NCBI RefSeq assembly: GCF_023051145.1
Contig: NZ_JALKFS010000005.1
Coordinates: 1,302,001-1,366,000, forward strand
Direction of reading: 5' to 3'
Origin: Williamsia sp. DF01-3
Lineage (GTDB): Bacteria; Actinomycetota; Actinomycetes; Mycobacteriales; Mycobacteriaceae
DNA length: 64,000 nucleotides
Within the stretch, counting starts at the first letter, position 1. Every line of letters begins with the position of its first letter. The translations under genes were made by a program, and so were the position numbers. Under the pieces are notes generated by a model that had not been told where the DNA came from, ran no database searches, and saw only the letters and a list, made by a program, of their open reading frames with translations. Shown piece by piece: positions 24,962-35,387 of this stretch.

Positions 24962-26391
24962 CCGGAACCGCCGTGACGGCCACAGTCCCACGCCGCGGGG
25001 TACCCCTGCGGGTGTCGCTGGTGGCGCTGACACTGGTGCTGGTCATGCTCGGACTGTTGGTGTCGGGTATCGCCGTGACGTCCGCGATGAAGAACAACCT
25101 GATGGACCGCACGGACAAGTCGCTGCGGGAGGCCTCGCAGACCTGGGCGAGGCCGAAGGAGTTGCCCCCGGATCTCCCGAAGCCCGAGGACGTCCAGATC
25201 GGCCGGCCTCCGACGCCGTACTTCGTGTTCGTGCAGCGCGCTGACGGAACAGTGCTGAAGATCAACGACTTCGGCGGTCAACCCGACATCACCGATCTGG
25301 GGAAGTTGGGGCCAGATCCCGTGACCGTCACGTCGGCCGGCGGCGGCGACCCCCATTGGCGGGTGATCATGACATCCTCACCGACCGGAACCGCCATCGT
25401 CGCCATCAAACTGACCGACGTCGACGATACGGTCACGCGGCTCATCTGGCTGCAGTTCGGGATCGGCGTCGGGGTGGTACTCCTGGTCGGAGCACTGGGA
25501 TATCTGTTGGTGCGCAGCAGCTTACGGCCGTTGCAGCGGGTCGAGAACACGGCGATGGCGATCGCTGCCGGCGATCTCGACCAGCGAGTACCGCCGGCTG
25601 CACCCAACACCGAGGTCGGCAGACTCGGTGCATCGCTGAACACCATGCTGCACCAGATCCAGAATGCCTTTGCCGCCACCGCCGCGTCAGAGGAGCAGGC
25701 TCGTCGCTCCGAGGACAAGATGCGCCGATTCGTCGCCGACGCCAGCCACGAACTCCGCACACCTCTGACGTCGATCAAAGGGTTCTCCGAGCTCTACCGG
25801 CAGGGCGCGATGACCGACACGGCGCAGTTGATGTCGCGGATCGAAACCGAAGCCGGACGCATGGGACTGCTTGTCGAGGACCTGTTGATGCTCGCGCGTC
25901 TCGACGCGCATCGCCCGATCGAGCATGCGTCCGTGGACCTGCTCGCGCTCGCCTCCGACGTGGTGCACAGCGCGCGGGCCACAGCACCCGATCGGGACAT
26001 CTCGGTGCAGGTGCTCGATGGCCCCGGCCTTCCGGAAGTGCAGGGCGACGCCGACCGCCTGGGTCAGGTGCTGAGCAATCTCATCGGCAACGCAATCCGG
26101 CACACCCCGCCGCAGGCCACCATCACCGTGCGGGTCGGCACCCGTGGTGATGACGCGGTTCTGGAGGTTGCCGACACCGGACGAGGCCTGCGTGACGAGG
26201 ACAAAGCCCAGGTGTTCGAGCGCTTCTACCGGGCCGATGCCTCGCGCCACCGCACCGAGCACTCCTCGGGCAGCGGTCTCGGGCTGTCGATCGTCGCAGC
26301 CCTCGTTGCCGCGCATGGCGGAACTGTCGGGGTCGACGACACACCGGGCGGCGGTGCCACGTTCTGGGTCCGGTTGCCTCGCGAGCGCTGA
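24958..26391 (+). CDS. phoR: Sensor histidine kinase PhoR
   Basis: A 477-aa membrane kinase. TM1 about 18-38, extracytoplasmic sensor to about 155, TM2 about 160-182, HAMP 183-235, H-box DASHELRTPLTS (His264), N-box NLIGNAIRHTP, and G-boxes DTGRGL and GSGLGLS. The order and sequence match mycobacterial PhoR. It is translationally coupled to phoP (4-bp overlap). The HIT gene converges 13 bp after its stop. Confidence 0.92.
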   Translation: MTGTAVTATVPRRGVPLRVSLVALTLVLVMLGLLVSGIAVTSAMKNNLMDRTDKSLREASQTWARPKELPPDLPKPEDVQIGRPPTPYFVFVQRADGTVLKINDFGGQPDITDLGKLGPDPVTVTSAGGGDPHWRVIMTSSPTGTAIVAIKLTDVDDTVTRLIWLQFGIGVGVVLLVGALGYLLVRSSLRPLQRVENTAMAIAAGDLDQRVPPAAPNTEVGRLGASLNTMLHQIQNAFAATAASEEQARRSEDKMRRFVADASHELRTPLTSIKGFSELYRQGAMTDTAQLMSRIETEAGRMGLLVEDLLMLARLDAHRPIEHASVDLLALASDVVHSARATAPDRDISVQVLDGPGLPEVQGDADRLGQVLSNLIGNAIRHTPPQATITVRVGTRGDDAVLEVADTGRGLRDEDKAQVFERFYRADASRHRTEHSSGSGLGLSIVAALVAAHGGTVGVDDTPGGGATFWVRLPRER

Positions 26392-26404
26392 CTGACCCGG
26401 AGGT

Positions 26405-26830
26405 TCAGTCGGCTACGTGATCGGTATGACCGAGTTCGCGTAGCTTTGCCCGGATCTTGTCGGCAACCGCATCCAGGGCCGCGGGGTCGGGGTCCTTGTC
26501 GGCGGTGGCGAGGTCGAAGGTCTCGAGCTGCCAGGCCGGGAACACGTGGACGTGCAGGTGCGGAACCTCCAGGCCGGCGATGAGCAAACCCATCCGCGGC
26601 GCGTCGAACGCTTCCTTCACGGCCTGGCCGACGGTCTGTGCCACCGTGTTGATCTTTCCGAACAGCTCAGGATCAACGCTTTCCCAATGGTCGACCTCTT
26701 GGCGCGGCACCACCAGCAGGTGACCGTCGGTGACTGGGTTGATGGTCAAGAACGACACCACGTCGTCGTCCTTCCACACGAACCGTCCGGGGATGTCGCC
26801 GTTGATGATCATGCTGAAAACAGATGCCAT
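26405..26830 (-). CDS. HIT family protein
   Basis: A 141-aa nucleotide hydrolase/transferase with the HIT triad in HLHVHVFP and NPVTDGHLLVVPR earlier. It is the Rv0759c position next to phoPR. The ATG at 26830 is chosen since family similarity starts at SVFSMIINGDIPG. Likely cleaves AMP-linked small molecules; the natural substrate is unknown. The 178 bp upstream, to the next gene, hold a GCGATATCGC palindrome at 26852-26861 but no gene. Confidence 0.9.
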   Translation of the reverse strand: MASVFSMIINGDIPGRFVWKDDDVVSFLTINPVTDGHLLVVPRQEVDHWESVDPELFGKINTVAQTVGQAVKEAFDAPRMGLLIAGLEVPHLHVHVFPAWQLETFDLATADKDPDPAALDAVADKIRAKLRELGHTDHVAD

Positions 26831-27008
26831 GGGATGAGCATATTGGTACGTGCGATATCGCGACTCGCTACGGAGCCGAAGCGGAGCCGAAGGTGTGGCC
26901 GCGGTTGATCTGGACTGCCGACGAACGAGCGCAGCGAGCCAGATGAACACAGCTTCTTGACAGCTACGCCCGAGGTTTGCGGCAGGTCCGGATTCCAGAG
27001 TGTGTGCC

Positions 27009-28283
27009 ATGACAGCAGACACCCTCGACGATGCGCCGATCGAGACCGCCGCAATCGTGTTCGACCACACGCCGCCAGGACCGGTTCTCGACATAGTTGT
27101 CCCGGTTTTCAATGAGGAACTCGACCTGGGCAGGTGCGTGCAACAGCTCGCCGAGTACCTGAACACCCAGATGCCCTACTCGGCCAGGATCACCATCGCG
27201 GACAACGCCAGCACCGACGCCACGTTGCAGATTGCCTGCCGCCTGGCTGCGGCGATCGATGACGGGCGGCGGGTGCGCGTGGCGCATCTCGACGCGAAGG
27301 GTCGGGGCCGGGCGCTCAAAGCGATGTGGCAGGACAGCGACGCACGTGTGGTCGCGTATATGGACGTCGACCTGTCGACCGACCTCAATGCGCTGCTGCC
27401 GTTGGTTGCGCCGCTGGTGTCGGGACATTCGGATCTGGCGATCGGCTCTCGACTGACCCGCTCGTCGCGGGTGGTTCGAGGACCGAAGCGAGAGTTCATC
27501 TCTCGTGGCTACAACCTGCTGCTCCGCACCACGATGGGGGCGAGTTTCTCGGACGCACAGTGCGGATTCAAGGCGATTCGCTCCGACGTGGCTCGGCGTC
27601 TGCTGCCGATGGTCGATGACACCGGCTGGTTCTTCGACACCGAGATGCTTGTCATCGCACAGCGGGCCGGGCTTCGGATCGCCGAGGTGCCGGTGGACTG
27701 GGTGGACGACCCGGCCAGCAAGGTCGACATCGTGAAGACGGCCACCGAGGACGTGAAGGGTTGTTGGCGTGTCGGACGGGCTCTCGCGAGTGGACGGCTG
27801 CCGGTGTCGGATCTGCGGGACAGCTTCGGCCGCAACGAACCCGGACCGCAGGTGACCGGGGTGCCGCGTGGGATGGTGGGTCAACTGGCCAGGTTCTGTG
27901 TGGTCGGGGTGGCCTCCACCATCGCCTACGCGGTGCTCTACCTGGCTCTGCATTCGATCGTCGGGGCACAGACGGCCAACTTCTTGTCGTTGCTGATCAC
28001 GGCCGTGTTCAACACTGCCGCCAACCGCGCCTTCACCTTTCGGGTGCGCGGACGGGACAATGCCGCCAAGCATCATCTCCAGGGAATCGCAATCTTCGTG
28101 TTCGGTTGGGGTCTGACGGCCGGATCGCTTCTCGTGCTGCACATCTGGGCTCCGGAAACGTCCAAGAACGTCGAGTTGTTCGTGCTCGTGGTGGCCAACC
28201 TCGCTGCCACGATCCTGCGTTTTCTCGGTTTCCGCTGGGTGTTCGGCGCGTCGCATCGCACTGTGAAAGAGGTCTCGGCATGA
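27009..28283 (+). CDS. GT2 glycosyltransferase fused to GtrA-like membrane domain
   Basis: A 424-aa two-domain protein. Residues 20-270 are a GT-A (family 2) domain like dolichyl-phosphate sugar synthases: VPVFNEELDLGRCV, DNASTDAT, the DxD in MDVDLSTDL and GSRLTRSSRV. Residues 290-415 form four membrane helices of the GtrA type (FCVVGVASTIAYAVLY, AANRAFTFRVRG). It probably makes a polyprenyl-phosphate sugar and moves or holds it at the membrane. It overlaps by 4 bp the next gene, a C39P-sugar-using transferase, so donor maker and user are coupled. Confidence 0.9.
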   Translation: MTADTLDDAPIETAAIVFDHTPPGPVLDIVVPVFNEELDLGRCVQQLAEYLNTQMPYSARITIADNASTDATLQIACRLAAAIDDGRRVRVAHLDAKGRGRALKAMWQDSDARVVAYMDVDLSTDLNALLPLVAPLVSGHSDLAIGSRLTRSSRVVRGPKREFISRGYNLLLRTTMGASFSDAQCGFKAIRSDVARRLLPMVDDTGWFFDTEMLVIAQRAGLRIAEVPVDWVDDPASKVDIVKTATEDVKGCWRVGRALASGRLPVSDLRDSFGRNEPGPQVTGVPRGMVGQLARFCVVGVASTIAYAVLYLALHSIVGAQTANFLSLLITAVFNTAANRAFTFRVRGRDNAAKHHLQGIAIFVFGWGLTAGSLLVLHIWAPETSKNVELFVLVVANLAATILRFLGFRWVFGASHRTVKEVSA

Positions 28284-30430
28284 CTGTGCTCATCGATCGA
28301 CCGCCGGCCGATCCGGCTCCCGATGCCCCCGATTCGACGTCCGGGGTGTCGACCCGCCCACGGTGGGAATGGCCCGCCTTCGCGATCCTTGTTGTCGCCA
28401 CCGGCGTGCTCTACCTGTGGAACCTGAGCATCAATGGCTGGGCCAACTCGTTCTATTCGGCGGCCATCCAAGCGGGGTCCCAATCATGGAAAGCCTGGTT
28501 CTTCGGGTCCTCGGATGCCGCCAACTCGATCACGGTGGACAAGCCGCCGATGTCGTTGTGGATCCCGGGGATCTCCGTCCGCGTCTTCGGGTTGAACTCG
28601 TGGTCGATCATCGCTCCACAGGCACTCATGGGCGTCGCGTCGGTGGCGCTGCTGTACTGGATCGTGCGGAAGCGATTCGGCCCGGCGGGTGGGCTGATCG
28701 CCGGTGCGACGCTTGCGCTGACCCCTGTGGCGGCGTTGATGTTTCGATTCAACAATCCCGACGCGTTGCTGGTGTTGCTGATGATCGCCGCGGTGTGGGC
28801 GACACTCAAGGCCATCGACGACGGACGGATCCGCTGGATGATCCTGACGGGTGTGTTTGTCGGCTTCGGATTCCTCACCAAACAGATGCAGGTGTTCTTG
28901 GTGATACCGCCGCTCGCGCTGACCTACATCGCGTTCGGGCAGAAGACCTGGCTCAAGAGACTCGGCCATCTCTTCGCAGCACTCGGCGCCATGATCGTGT
29001 CGGCCGGATGGTGGGTGTTGGCCGTGGAATTGTGGCCGAAGGACTCGCGATCCTACATCGGTGGATCGCAGAACAACTCCATTCTCGAACTCACGTTGGG
29101 CTACAACGGTTTCGGACGTCTCAACGGAAACGAGACCGGTAGCGTGAGCCCGGGCGGAGGCGGCATGGCCGAACGGTTCGGTGCCCCGGCCGCGGGAGGC
29201 GTCAATGAACTCGCCGCGCCCGGTGGTGCGACGTTCACCGGCCCTGGCGGAGGTGGCGGGATGTGGGGTGAAACCGGCATCACCCGGATGTTCGAATCGG
29301 GCCAGGGTGGTCAGATCGCGTGGCTGATCCCGGCCGCACTCATCCTGGGAATCGCGGCGATCGGGTTGCGCGGCATGGGGTCCCGAACCGACAGTCGCCG
29401 CGCCCTGCTGGTCGTCTGGGGCCTGTGGCTGATCACGACGATGGCGGTCTTCAGTTTCATGGCGGGGATCTTCCACGCGTACTACACGGTGGCGCTTGCG
29501 CCGGCCGTTGCCGCTCTGGTGGGCGCCGGCGCGGTGGAGTGCTGGCGTCGACGCGAGAAGCGTTGGGTACCAGTAGTGCTCGCTGCGGCAGCATTGACGA
29601 CCGGCATCATGTCTTTCGTGTTGCTCGATCGATCCGCCGGCTTCCTTCCGTGGCTGAGATATGTCGTCCTCGCCGGCTCGATCGTCGCTGCTGTGGGTCT
29701 GCTTCTGTCCAATCTGCGGAACACCGGCGCGCGGCGCGGCGCACTGGTCGCGGCTCTGGTCGCGGTCGTCCTGGGGCTCGCGGGGCCGGCCGCATACGCC
29801 GTCGACACGGTGAGCAGCGCACGCTCGGGATCGATCCCGAGCGCCGGCCCCTCCTCGCAAGGAGGGTTCGGTCCAGGTGGCGGTATGCGAATGGGCCGGG
29901 GTGCGGCAGGCGGCGGCATGCCTCCCGGCATGTCGAGCAATCAGGGCACCGTGCCGGGGATGCCCAACGGTCAGGGCCGCACCATGCCCCCCGGACAAGC
30001 GGGCGCCCAAGTGCCGCAGGACGGTACGTTCGAGCTGTTCGGCGGGCCGGGAGGTATGGGTGGTACCGGCGGCGGTCTACTGCAGGGTTCGCAACCGAGC
30101 GATGAGCTGGTGGCGTTGCTGAACACCGATGCCGACGACTACACGTGGGTCGCGGCCGCCATCGGATCGAACAGTGCCTCGGGCTACCAGCTCGCGACCG
30201 AGCGTTCGGTGATGCCGATCGGTGGCTTCAACGGCAGCGACCCGTCTCCGACGCTCGCGGAGTTCAAGAAGTACGTGCAGGACGGCGAGATCCACTACTT
30301 CATCGCCACGGGCGGCGGCATGATGGGCGGCGGCGGCACCGGATCGGACATCACCGAGTGGGTGGAGGCCAACTTCACCAGTACAACAGTGGATGGCGTG
30401 ACGCTCTACGACCTCACCGCGCCCGCCTGA
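28280..30430 (+). CDS. ArnT/PMT-like membrane glycosyltransferase with Gly/Met-rich loop
   Basis: A 716-aa GT39/GT83-like protein. About 11-12 hydrophobic helices are spread over residues 30-520. The first extracytoplasmic loop has the acidic/DKPPMSLW motif that marks polyprenyl-phosphate-sugar-dependent transferases. Two low-complexity Gly-rich segments stand out: about 290-330 and about 535-600, the latter rich in Gly-Met-Pro. The C-terminal extracytoplasmic domain (600-716) contains DDYTWVAAAIGSNSASGYQ and IHYFIATGGG, conserved in actinobacterial members. Acceptor unknown; protein or envelope glycan is likely. Confidence 0.87.
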   Translation: MTVLIDRPPADPAPDAPDSTSGVSTRPRWEWPAFAILVVATGVLYLWNLSINGWANSFYSAAIQAGSQSWKAWFFGSSDAANSITVDKPPMSLWIPGISVRVFGLNSWSIIAPQALMGVASVALLYWIVRKRFGPAGGLIAGATLALTPVAALMFRFNNPDALLVLLMIAAVWATLKAIDDGRIRWMILTGVFVGFGFLTKQMQVFLVIPPLALTYIAFGQKTWLKRLGHLFAALGAMIVSAGWWVLAVELWPKDSRSYIGGSQNNSILELTLGYNGFGRLNGNETGSVSPGGGGMAERFGAPAAGGVNELAAPGGATFTGPGGGGGMWGETGITRMFESGQGGQIAWLIPAALILGIAAIGLRGMGSRTDSRRALLVVWGLWLITTMAVFSFMAGIFHAYYTVALAPAVAALVGAGAVECWRRREKRWVPVVLAAAALTTGIMSFVLLDRSAGFLPWLRYVVLAGSIVAAVGLLLSNLRNTGARRGALVAALVAVVLGLAGPAAYAVDTVSSARSGSIPSAGPSSQGGFGPGGGMRMGRGAAGGGMPPGMSSNQGTVPGMPNGQGRTMPPGQAGAQVPQDGTFELFGGPGGMGGTGGGLLQGSQPSDELVALLNTDADDYTWVAAAIGSNSASGYQLATERSVMPIGGFNGSDPSPTLAEFKKYVQDGEIHYFIATGGGMMGGGGTGSDITEWVEANFTSTTVDGVTLYDLTAPA

Positions 30431-30512
30431 TCAACGATCGGAGGCACCTTCTTCTAAGCTCTCAGTGCTGTTCGGCGAAAAAGGACAGCCTGACAGAGAA
30501 GGTGTCTCCGAC

Positions 30513-31802
30513 ATGAGCGAGCCCGAGAGCAACGTCCGTCCGGCCACCGCGGGGGTCGTCCAACTCAGGCACCGGGTGACCCGGATGCGCGGCCGCGACC
30601 CGCATGAGGACGGTCGCGCGGCTACCAGCCTCGAGTTGTTCTTCGATCTCACATTTGTGGTCGCCTTCGCGTTCGCCGGAAGCGAAGTTGCGCACTTCGT
30701 CGCCGAAGGGCACTACAAGACCGCCGTGATCGGGTTCGTGTTCTGCACGTTCGCGGCGGTGTGGGCCTGGATCAACTTCACCTGGTTCGCTTCGGCATTC
30801 GACACCGACGACTGGGTGTATCGCCTGACGACGATGCTGCAGATGGTCGGTGTCCTGATCCTGGCCCTGGGCATCGAGCCGCTGTTCGCGTCGGTGGACG
30901 AGGGCGGTGTTGTGGACAACCGCGTGCTCGTCCTCGGGTATGTGGTGATGCGCCTGGCCATGGTGCTCCAATGGGTCCGCGCCGCCCTGAGCAGCCCGGA
31001 CTACCGCCGGACCTGCCTCACGTACGCAGCCGGAATCAGTGTTGTGCAGATTGCCTGGATTGCGGCCATCTTCCTCGACACCACCCTTCTGCAGACCCTG
31101 CTGGTGATCGGGGTGCTGGTCGTCTGCGAGATGGCGGTGCCGGCGATCGCCGAGAACATCGGCGATGAGGGCACGACGCCGTGGCACGCCCATCACATCG
31201 CCGAGCGGTACGGTCTGCTCGCGATCATCACCTTGGGCGAAGGCATCGTCGGCACCACCGTGGCGCTGCAGGCGGTGGTGCACTCGGCCGGATGGACTCT
31301 GGAGACGGCGATCCTCGGCCTCGCGGGAGTCGGCATCACGTTCGGCATGTGGTGGGTCTACTTCATCGTTCCGGCCGGCCACGCCTTGCACCTGCAGCGC
31401 GGCAAAGCGTTTGTCTTCGGGTACTTTCACATCATCGTCTTCATGTCGATCGCGATGATGGGGGCGGGACTTCACGTTGCGGCACTGTTCATCGAACACA
31501 AGGCGACGATCAGCGAAATGGCTGCGGTGGTGTCCGTGGTGCTGCCCGTCGGGGTCTTCATCGGGTCGGTCTTCCTGCTGTACGGATTCCTGCTGGGTTT
31601 CGATCGCACCAATGTGGGGTTGGCCGTCGGGTCGGGCGCCATCCTGGCGGTCGCGGTGGTGCTGGCAGCAAACGGGGTGTCGGTGGTGACGTGTCTTGTG
31701 GTGATCGCCCTGGCGCCGGCACTCTGCATCGTGGTCGACGAGCGACTTGGCAGTGAAGGACGAAAGAAGGCACTCGAGGCTTTGGTGGCCGGTTCGCGCT
31801 GA
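30513..31802 (+). CDS. Low temperature requirement protein A (LtrA) family membrane protein
   Basis: A 429-aa protein with about 10-12 membrane helices. The family signatures are [17 protein letters not shown] near residue 40, [20 protein letters not shown] near 225 and [13 protein letters not shown] near 305. Function of LtrA is poorly known. ATG 30513 lies 11 bp after an AGAAGGTG ribosome site; an upstream extension to 30465 lacks one. purD follows after 26 bp. Confidence 0.88.
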   Translation: MSEPESNVRPATAGVVQLRHRVTRMRGRDPHEDGRAATSLELFFDLTFVVAFAFAGSEVAHFVAEGHYKTAVIGFVFCTFAAVWAWINFTWFASAFDTDDWVYRLTTMLQMVGVLILALGIEPLFASVDEGGVVDNRVLVLGYVVMRLAMVLQWVRAALSSPDYRRTCLTYAAGISVVQIAWIAAIFLDTTLLQTLLVIGVLVVCEMAVPAIAENIGDEGTTPWHAHHIAERYGLLAIITLGEGIVGTTVALQAVVHSAGWTLETAILGLAGVGITFGMWWVYFIVPAGHALHLQRGKAFVFGYFHIIVFMSIAMMGAGLHVAALFIEHKATISEMAAVVSVVLPVGVFIGSVFLLYGFLLGFDRTNVGLAVGSGAILAVAVVLAANGVSVVTCLVVIALAPALCIVVDERLGSEGRKKALEALVAGSR

Positions 31803-31828
31803 TCGCGGCGGACGGTAAGGTCTGGCAC

Positions 31829-33079
31829 GTGCGAGTACTCGTCATCGGATCGGGCGGCCGCGAACACGCCCTCGTATTGGGCCTGGACCGCGACCCCTCG
31901 GTCACCGATCTGCATGTTGCCCCCGGCAATCCCGGGACCGCAGCTGTGGCCACCAATCATGCGGTCGACATCGTCTCGTCGGACGCCGTGGTGGCGCTCG
32001 CCCAGGAGATCGAGGCAGACCTGGTGGTCATCGGCCCCGAGGTCCCCTTGGTGGTCGGCGTTGCGGATGCTCTGCGGGCAGCCGGATTCGCAACCTTCGG
32101 ACCGGGTGAGCAGGCAGCAAAGATCGAGGGCTCCAAGGCCTTTGCCAAAGATGTGATGGCCGCTGCCGGGGTGCGTACGGCGCACAGCGAGATCGTCGAC
32201 AGTCCGGCCCGGCTCGATGCTGCCCTCGACCGCTTCGGTCCCACCTGGGTTGTCAAGGACGACGGCCTTGCCGCAGGTAAGGGCGTGGTGGTCACCCCCG
32301 ACCGCGTTGCCGCCCGCGCCCACGCGGCCGACCTTCTCGAGAGCGGCCACCCGGTGCTGCTGGAGTCGTTCCTCGACGGCCCCGAGGTGTCGCTCTTCTG
32401 CCTGGTCGACGGTGAGACGGTGGTTCCACTGTTGCCTGCTCAGGACCACAAGCGGGTCGGCGATGGCGACGCGGGGCCGAACACCGGTGGCATGGGCGCC
32501 TATACGCCGTTGCCGTGGCTGCCCGAGGAGATGACCACGCGCATCGTCGACGAGGTTGTCGCGCCGGTTGCGGCCGAGTTGGCCCGGCGCGGGATCCCGT
32601 TCTCGGGACTGCTCTATGCCGGTCTGGCGATCGGTGCAGACGGACCGGCAGTGGTCGAATTCAATTGTCGCTTCGGCGATCCCGAGACCCAAGCCGTTCT
32701 GGCTCTCCTCAGGTCGCCGCTGGGCGTCGCCCTCAACGCGACCGCGACAGGGCACCTGGACCAGCTGCCGCCTCTGGAGTGGGAGCCCGGGGCCGCCGTC
32801 ACCGTGGTGCTGGCAGCCGAGAACTACCCGGGTCGACCCCGTACGGGCGATCCGATCACCGGTGCCGACGCGGAGGGCGTGTTGCACGCCGGTACCGCAT
32901 CGGTTGATGGATCGGTGGTTTCCAGTGGCGGGCGTGTGCTCAGCGTCGTCGGTGTCGGAGAAGACCTGGCAGCCGCACGGGCACAGGCTTACGAGCGACT
33001 GTCGGGAGTCAAGCTCGCGGGTGCGCACTACCGCCGCGACATCGGCCTGGCCGCCGAAGAAGGCCGTATCTCGATCTGA
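31829..33079 (+). CDS. purD: Phosphoribosylamine-glycine ligase (PurD)
   Basis: A 416-aa ATP-grasp enzyme that joins glycine to phosphoribosylamine in de novo purine synthesis. It starts with GTG ([15 protein letters not shown]), then [14 protein letters not shown] and [12 protein letters not shown] of the family, and a C-terminal GGRVLSVVG and [15 protein letters not shown]. Length is normal. First of five purine genes scattered across 31.8-46.2 kb in one direction, as in mycobacteria. Confidence 0.96.
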   Translation: MRVLVIGSGGREHALVLGLDRDPSVTDLHVAPGNPGTAAVATNHAVDIVSSDAVVALAQEIEADLVVIGPEVPLVVGVADALRAAGFATFGPGEQAAKIEGSKAFAKDVMAAAGVRTAHSEIVDSPARLDAALDRFGPTWVVKDDGLAAGKGVVVTPDRVAARAHAADLLESGHPVLLESFLDGPEVSLFCLVDGETVVPLLPAQDHKRVGDGDAGPNTGGMGAYTPLPWLPEEMTTRIVDEVVAPVAAELARRGIPFSGLLYAGLAIGADGPAVVEFNCRFGDPETQAVLALLRSPLGVALNATATGHLDQLPPLEWEPGAAVTVVLAAENYPGRPRTGDPITGADAEGVLHAGTASVDGSVVSSGGRVLSVVGVGEDLAAARAQAYERLSGVKLAGAHYRRDIGLAAEEGRISI

Positions 33080-33097
33080 TTGCCGGCGGCAAACAGG

Positions 33098-34062
33098 TCA
33101 GGCAGCGAGGTTTCGGCCTAGAAACGCGATCTGTCCGGGCAGGACGCCGCGCCAGTATCGGTTGGTGTGTCCGCCGGGTGAGGTGCCGAAGGCCGGTGGT
33201 GGCCGCAGGCCCGCCATCCATTGCCGGGTGTAGGTGAAGAACTGGTCGCTGGATCCACACTCGATCAGCAGTGGGATCTTCATGAACGAATCCTGCTGCC
33301 CGAAAAGCGAATTGGCCTGGTAGTCGGCGAGACTGTCGAACGCTCGCGGGGGAAGGTCGCGGGGTCGCCCCACAGCGCGGGGGAGCTGACTGCGATGGCC
33401 GATACCCGTGGTGCGCCCAGCAGTGCACCCAGGCGCAGTGCGCCGTAGCCGCCCATGGACCAGCCGAAGAATCCGATGCGATCGGTGCGCAGCTGGAGTT
33501 CGGGGGTGCCGTCGAGCAGTGGCAGGAACTCGTCGAGCACCATCGCGCCGCCGTCGGTGCCATCGGCGCGGGGGTGATAGTAACTGCGCGCCGCATCCAC
33601 GGCGGCGAGGGCAAACGGCGCATTGCCCTGGTTCACCCAGTCCTGCATCAGGTTCTGCATCTCCAGACCCCCGCCGAAAGCCGCCCTCTGGTCAGTGTTC
33701 AAGGCGTGCAGCACCACCACCACCGGCAACTCGCCGGTCACGCCGGCCGGCCGCGCGACGATCCAATTAGTTTGACGTCCAAGCATTTTCGCGGAGATGA
33801 AGCTGCCACTGAACATCTCGGCAGTCCCACTCTGCGGAACAGTCGGCACAGTGGAGGTGGTCTTCGGCTCGTCCGCGCGGGCCGGCTGAGGTGCCACGCG
33901 CTTCGACCCGTCACCCGACCCGCACGCTGCCAGCAGCCCCATGGCACCCAGTCCGGCACCGGCCGTGAGAAGGGAACGACGGGGTACCGCCAGATCGGCG
34001 AGTCCGGAAGTGCCGTCGTCGTTGCTTCCGGGTCGCTGGAAGCGGTTGCCTGTGGTAGTCAT
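33098..34062 (-). pseudogene. Tat/lipoprotein esterase of the alpha/beta hydrolase fold, frameshifted
   Basis: From ATG 34062: twin-Arg-like start (VPRRSLLTAGAG), lipobox LLAAC, a Thr/Pro linker, then an esterase domain with VVVLHALNTD and nucleophile elbow GWSMGGYGA. After ALWGDPATFP the frame is lost. The rest continues in another frame as RAFDSLADYQANSLFG to the end, with the acid (GSSDQF) and His (GGHTNRYW). Adding one base to the five-G run at 33348-33352 gives one 321-aa protein reading TFPPRAFDSLADYQ. It matches M. tuberculosis Rv0774c, an exported esterase near purD, in position and type. Confidence 0.85.
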
Positions 34063-34152
34063 TGCGAGATACACGGTACCTGCGGCGCGGCGCCGAGCGA
34101 CCGTTCGACCCTCTGACGCGATGTCGTTTACGGCAGGCGCTAACTTCGACAG

Positions 34153-35303
34153 ATGCGGTCGCAATCGGACAGATCCCAGGTCGAGATGTTCCATGTGATG
34201 GACGTGCTGGCAGCGATCGCCAAACGACGTGCCCGCGGCCTCGACGTCGTGTCGTTGGCCGCCGGTCAGCCTTCGACCCCGGCTCCGGCGCCGGTTCTCG
34301 AGGCCACCGCGGCCGCCTTGCATGCCTCTCCGCTGGGCTACACCGAGTCGCTCGGTATCGCGCCGCTGCGCGAGGCGATCGCGGCGCATCACCGCGACAC
34401 CTATGGAGTGGAGGTGAGTGCGGACGACGTCGTGATCACCACGGGCTCATCCGGTGCATTCACCCTCATCTTCCTCGCTGCTTTTGATGCAGGCGACACG
34501 GTGGCCATGGCCCGGCCGGGCTATCCGGCATACCGGAACACGCTTTCGGCGCTGGGTTGCCAGGTACTCGAACTCGATTGTGGTCCCGAAACGCGGTTTC
34601 AGCCAACGGTCGACATGCTCGAACAACTCGACCGGCCGCCGGCCGGATTGATCGTCGCCAGCCCGGCGAACCCCACCGGGACAATTCTCGCGCCCGAGGA
34701 ACTCGCCGATCTCGCCGCCTGGTGCGACGCCCACGGCACGTTGCTCATCTCGGACGAGATCTATCACGGCATCAGTTACGGGCGGCCCACCTCATGCGCA
34801 TGGGAGACGTCGCGCCAGTCGGTGGTGATGGGTTCGGTGTCGAAATACTTCTGTATGACCGGTTGGCGACTGGGCTGGATGTTGGTGCCCGAACCTCTGC
34901 GTCGGCCCGTCGAGCGACTCACGGCGAACATGACCATCTGTCCACCGACCTTCAGCCAGCACGCCGCGGTCGCAGCGTTCACCCCCGAGTCACGCTCCGA
35001 ACTGGACGGGCACGTGCGGCGCTACGCGCGAAATCGTGAGTTGTTGGTGGGCGGCCTCGCCGCGCTCGGCATCACCGACGTGGCACCCCCGACGGTGCGT
35101 TCTATGTGTACGCCGATGTCGGTGCGATCACCGACGATTCGCTGGGCTGGTGTGAAGGCGTGCTCGAGCAGACCGGGGTCGCCATGGCGCCGGGTCTGGA
35201 CTTCGACACCCGCAAGGGACACCGAACCGTGCGGATGAGTTTCGCCGGCGCGACCGACGAGATCGAGCGGGCGCTGCAACTCCTCCGTCCGGTTCTCAGC
35301 TGA
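34153..35303 (+). pseudogene. PLP-dependent class I/II aminotransferase, frameshifted near the C-terminus
   Basis: The first frame (34153 on) reads a fold-type I aminotransferase: VSLAAGQPSTPAPAP, ASPANPTGTI, SDEIYHGISY and the PLP lysine Lys231 in SVSKYFCMTGWRLGW. It breaks after GITDVAPP. The correct end is in the next frame: YADVGAITDDSLGW through RKGHRTVRMSFAGA, with the carboxylate-binding Arg. One extra C in the run at 35086-35090 restores PPDGAFYVYADVG and a 383-aa protein. Substrate is not predictable. It is divergent from the esterase gene. Confidence 0.85.
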
Positions 35304-35387
35304 TCGAGCATCACTGAAATCCTTGCCGGGGGTCAGTTTTTTGCCGAAACGATCCCGCCGCCGCGTGCCCTTTGCCACCATGACGGG

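Noticed and set aside
26852-26861. GCGATATCGC palindrome between the HIT and GT2 genes as an operator
   Set aside because: Ten bases is expected by chance in this GC-rich sequence and no regulator is adjacent.
28484-30010. 508-codon minus-strand frame opposite the mannosyltransferase
   Set aside because: Arg/His/Gly-rich shadow without recognisable domains.
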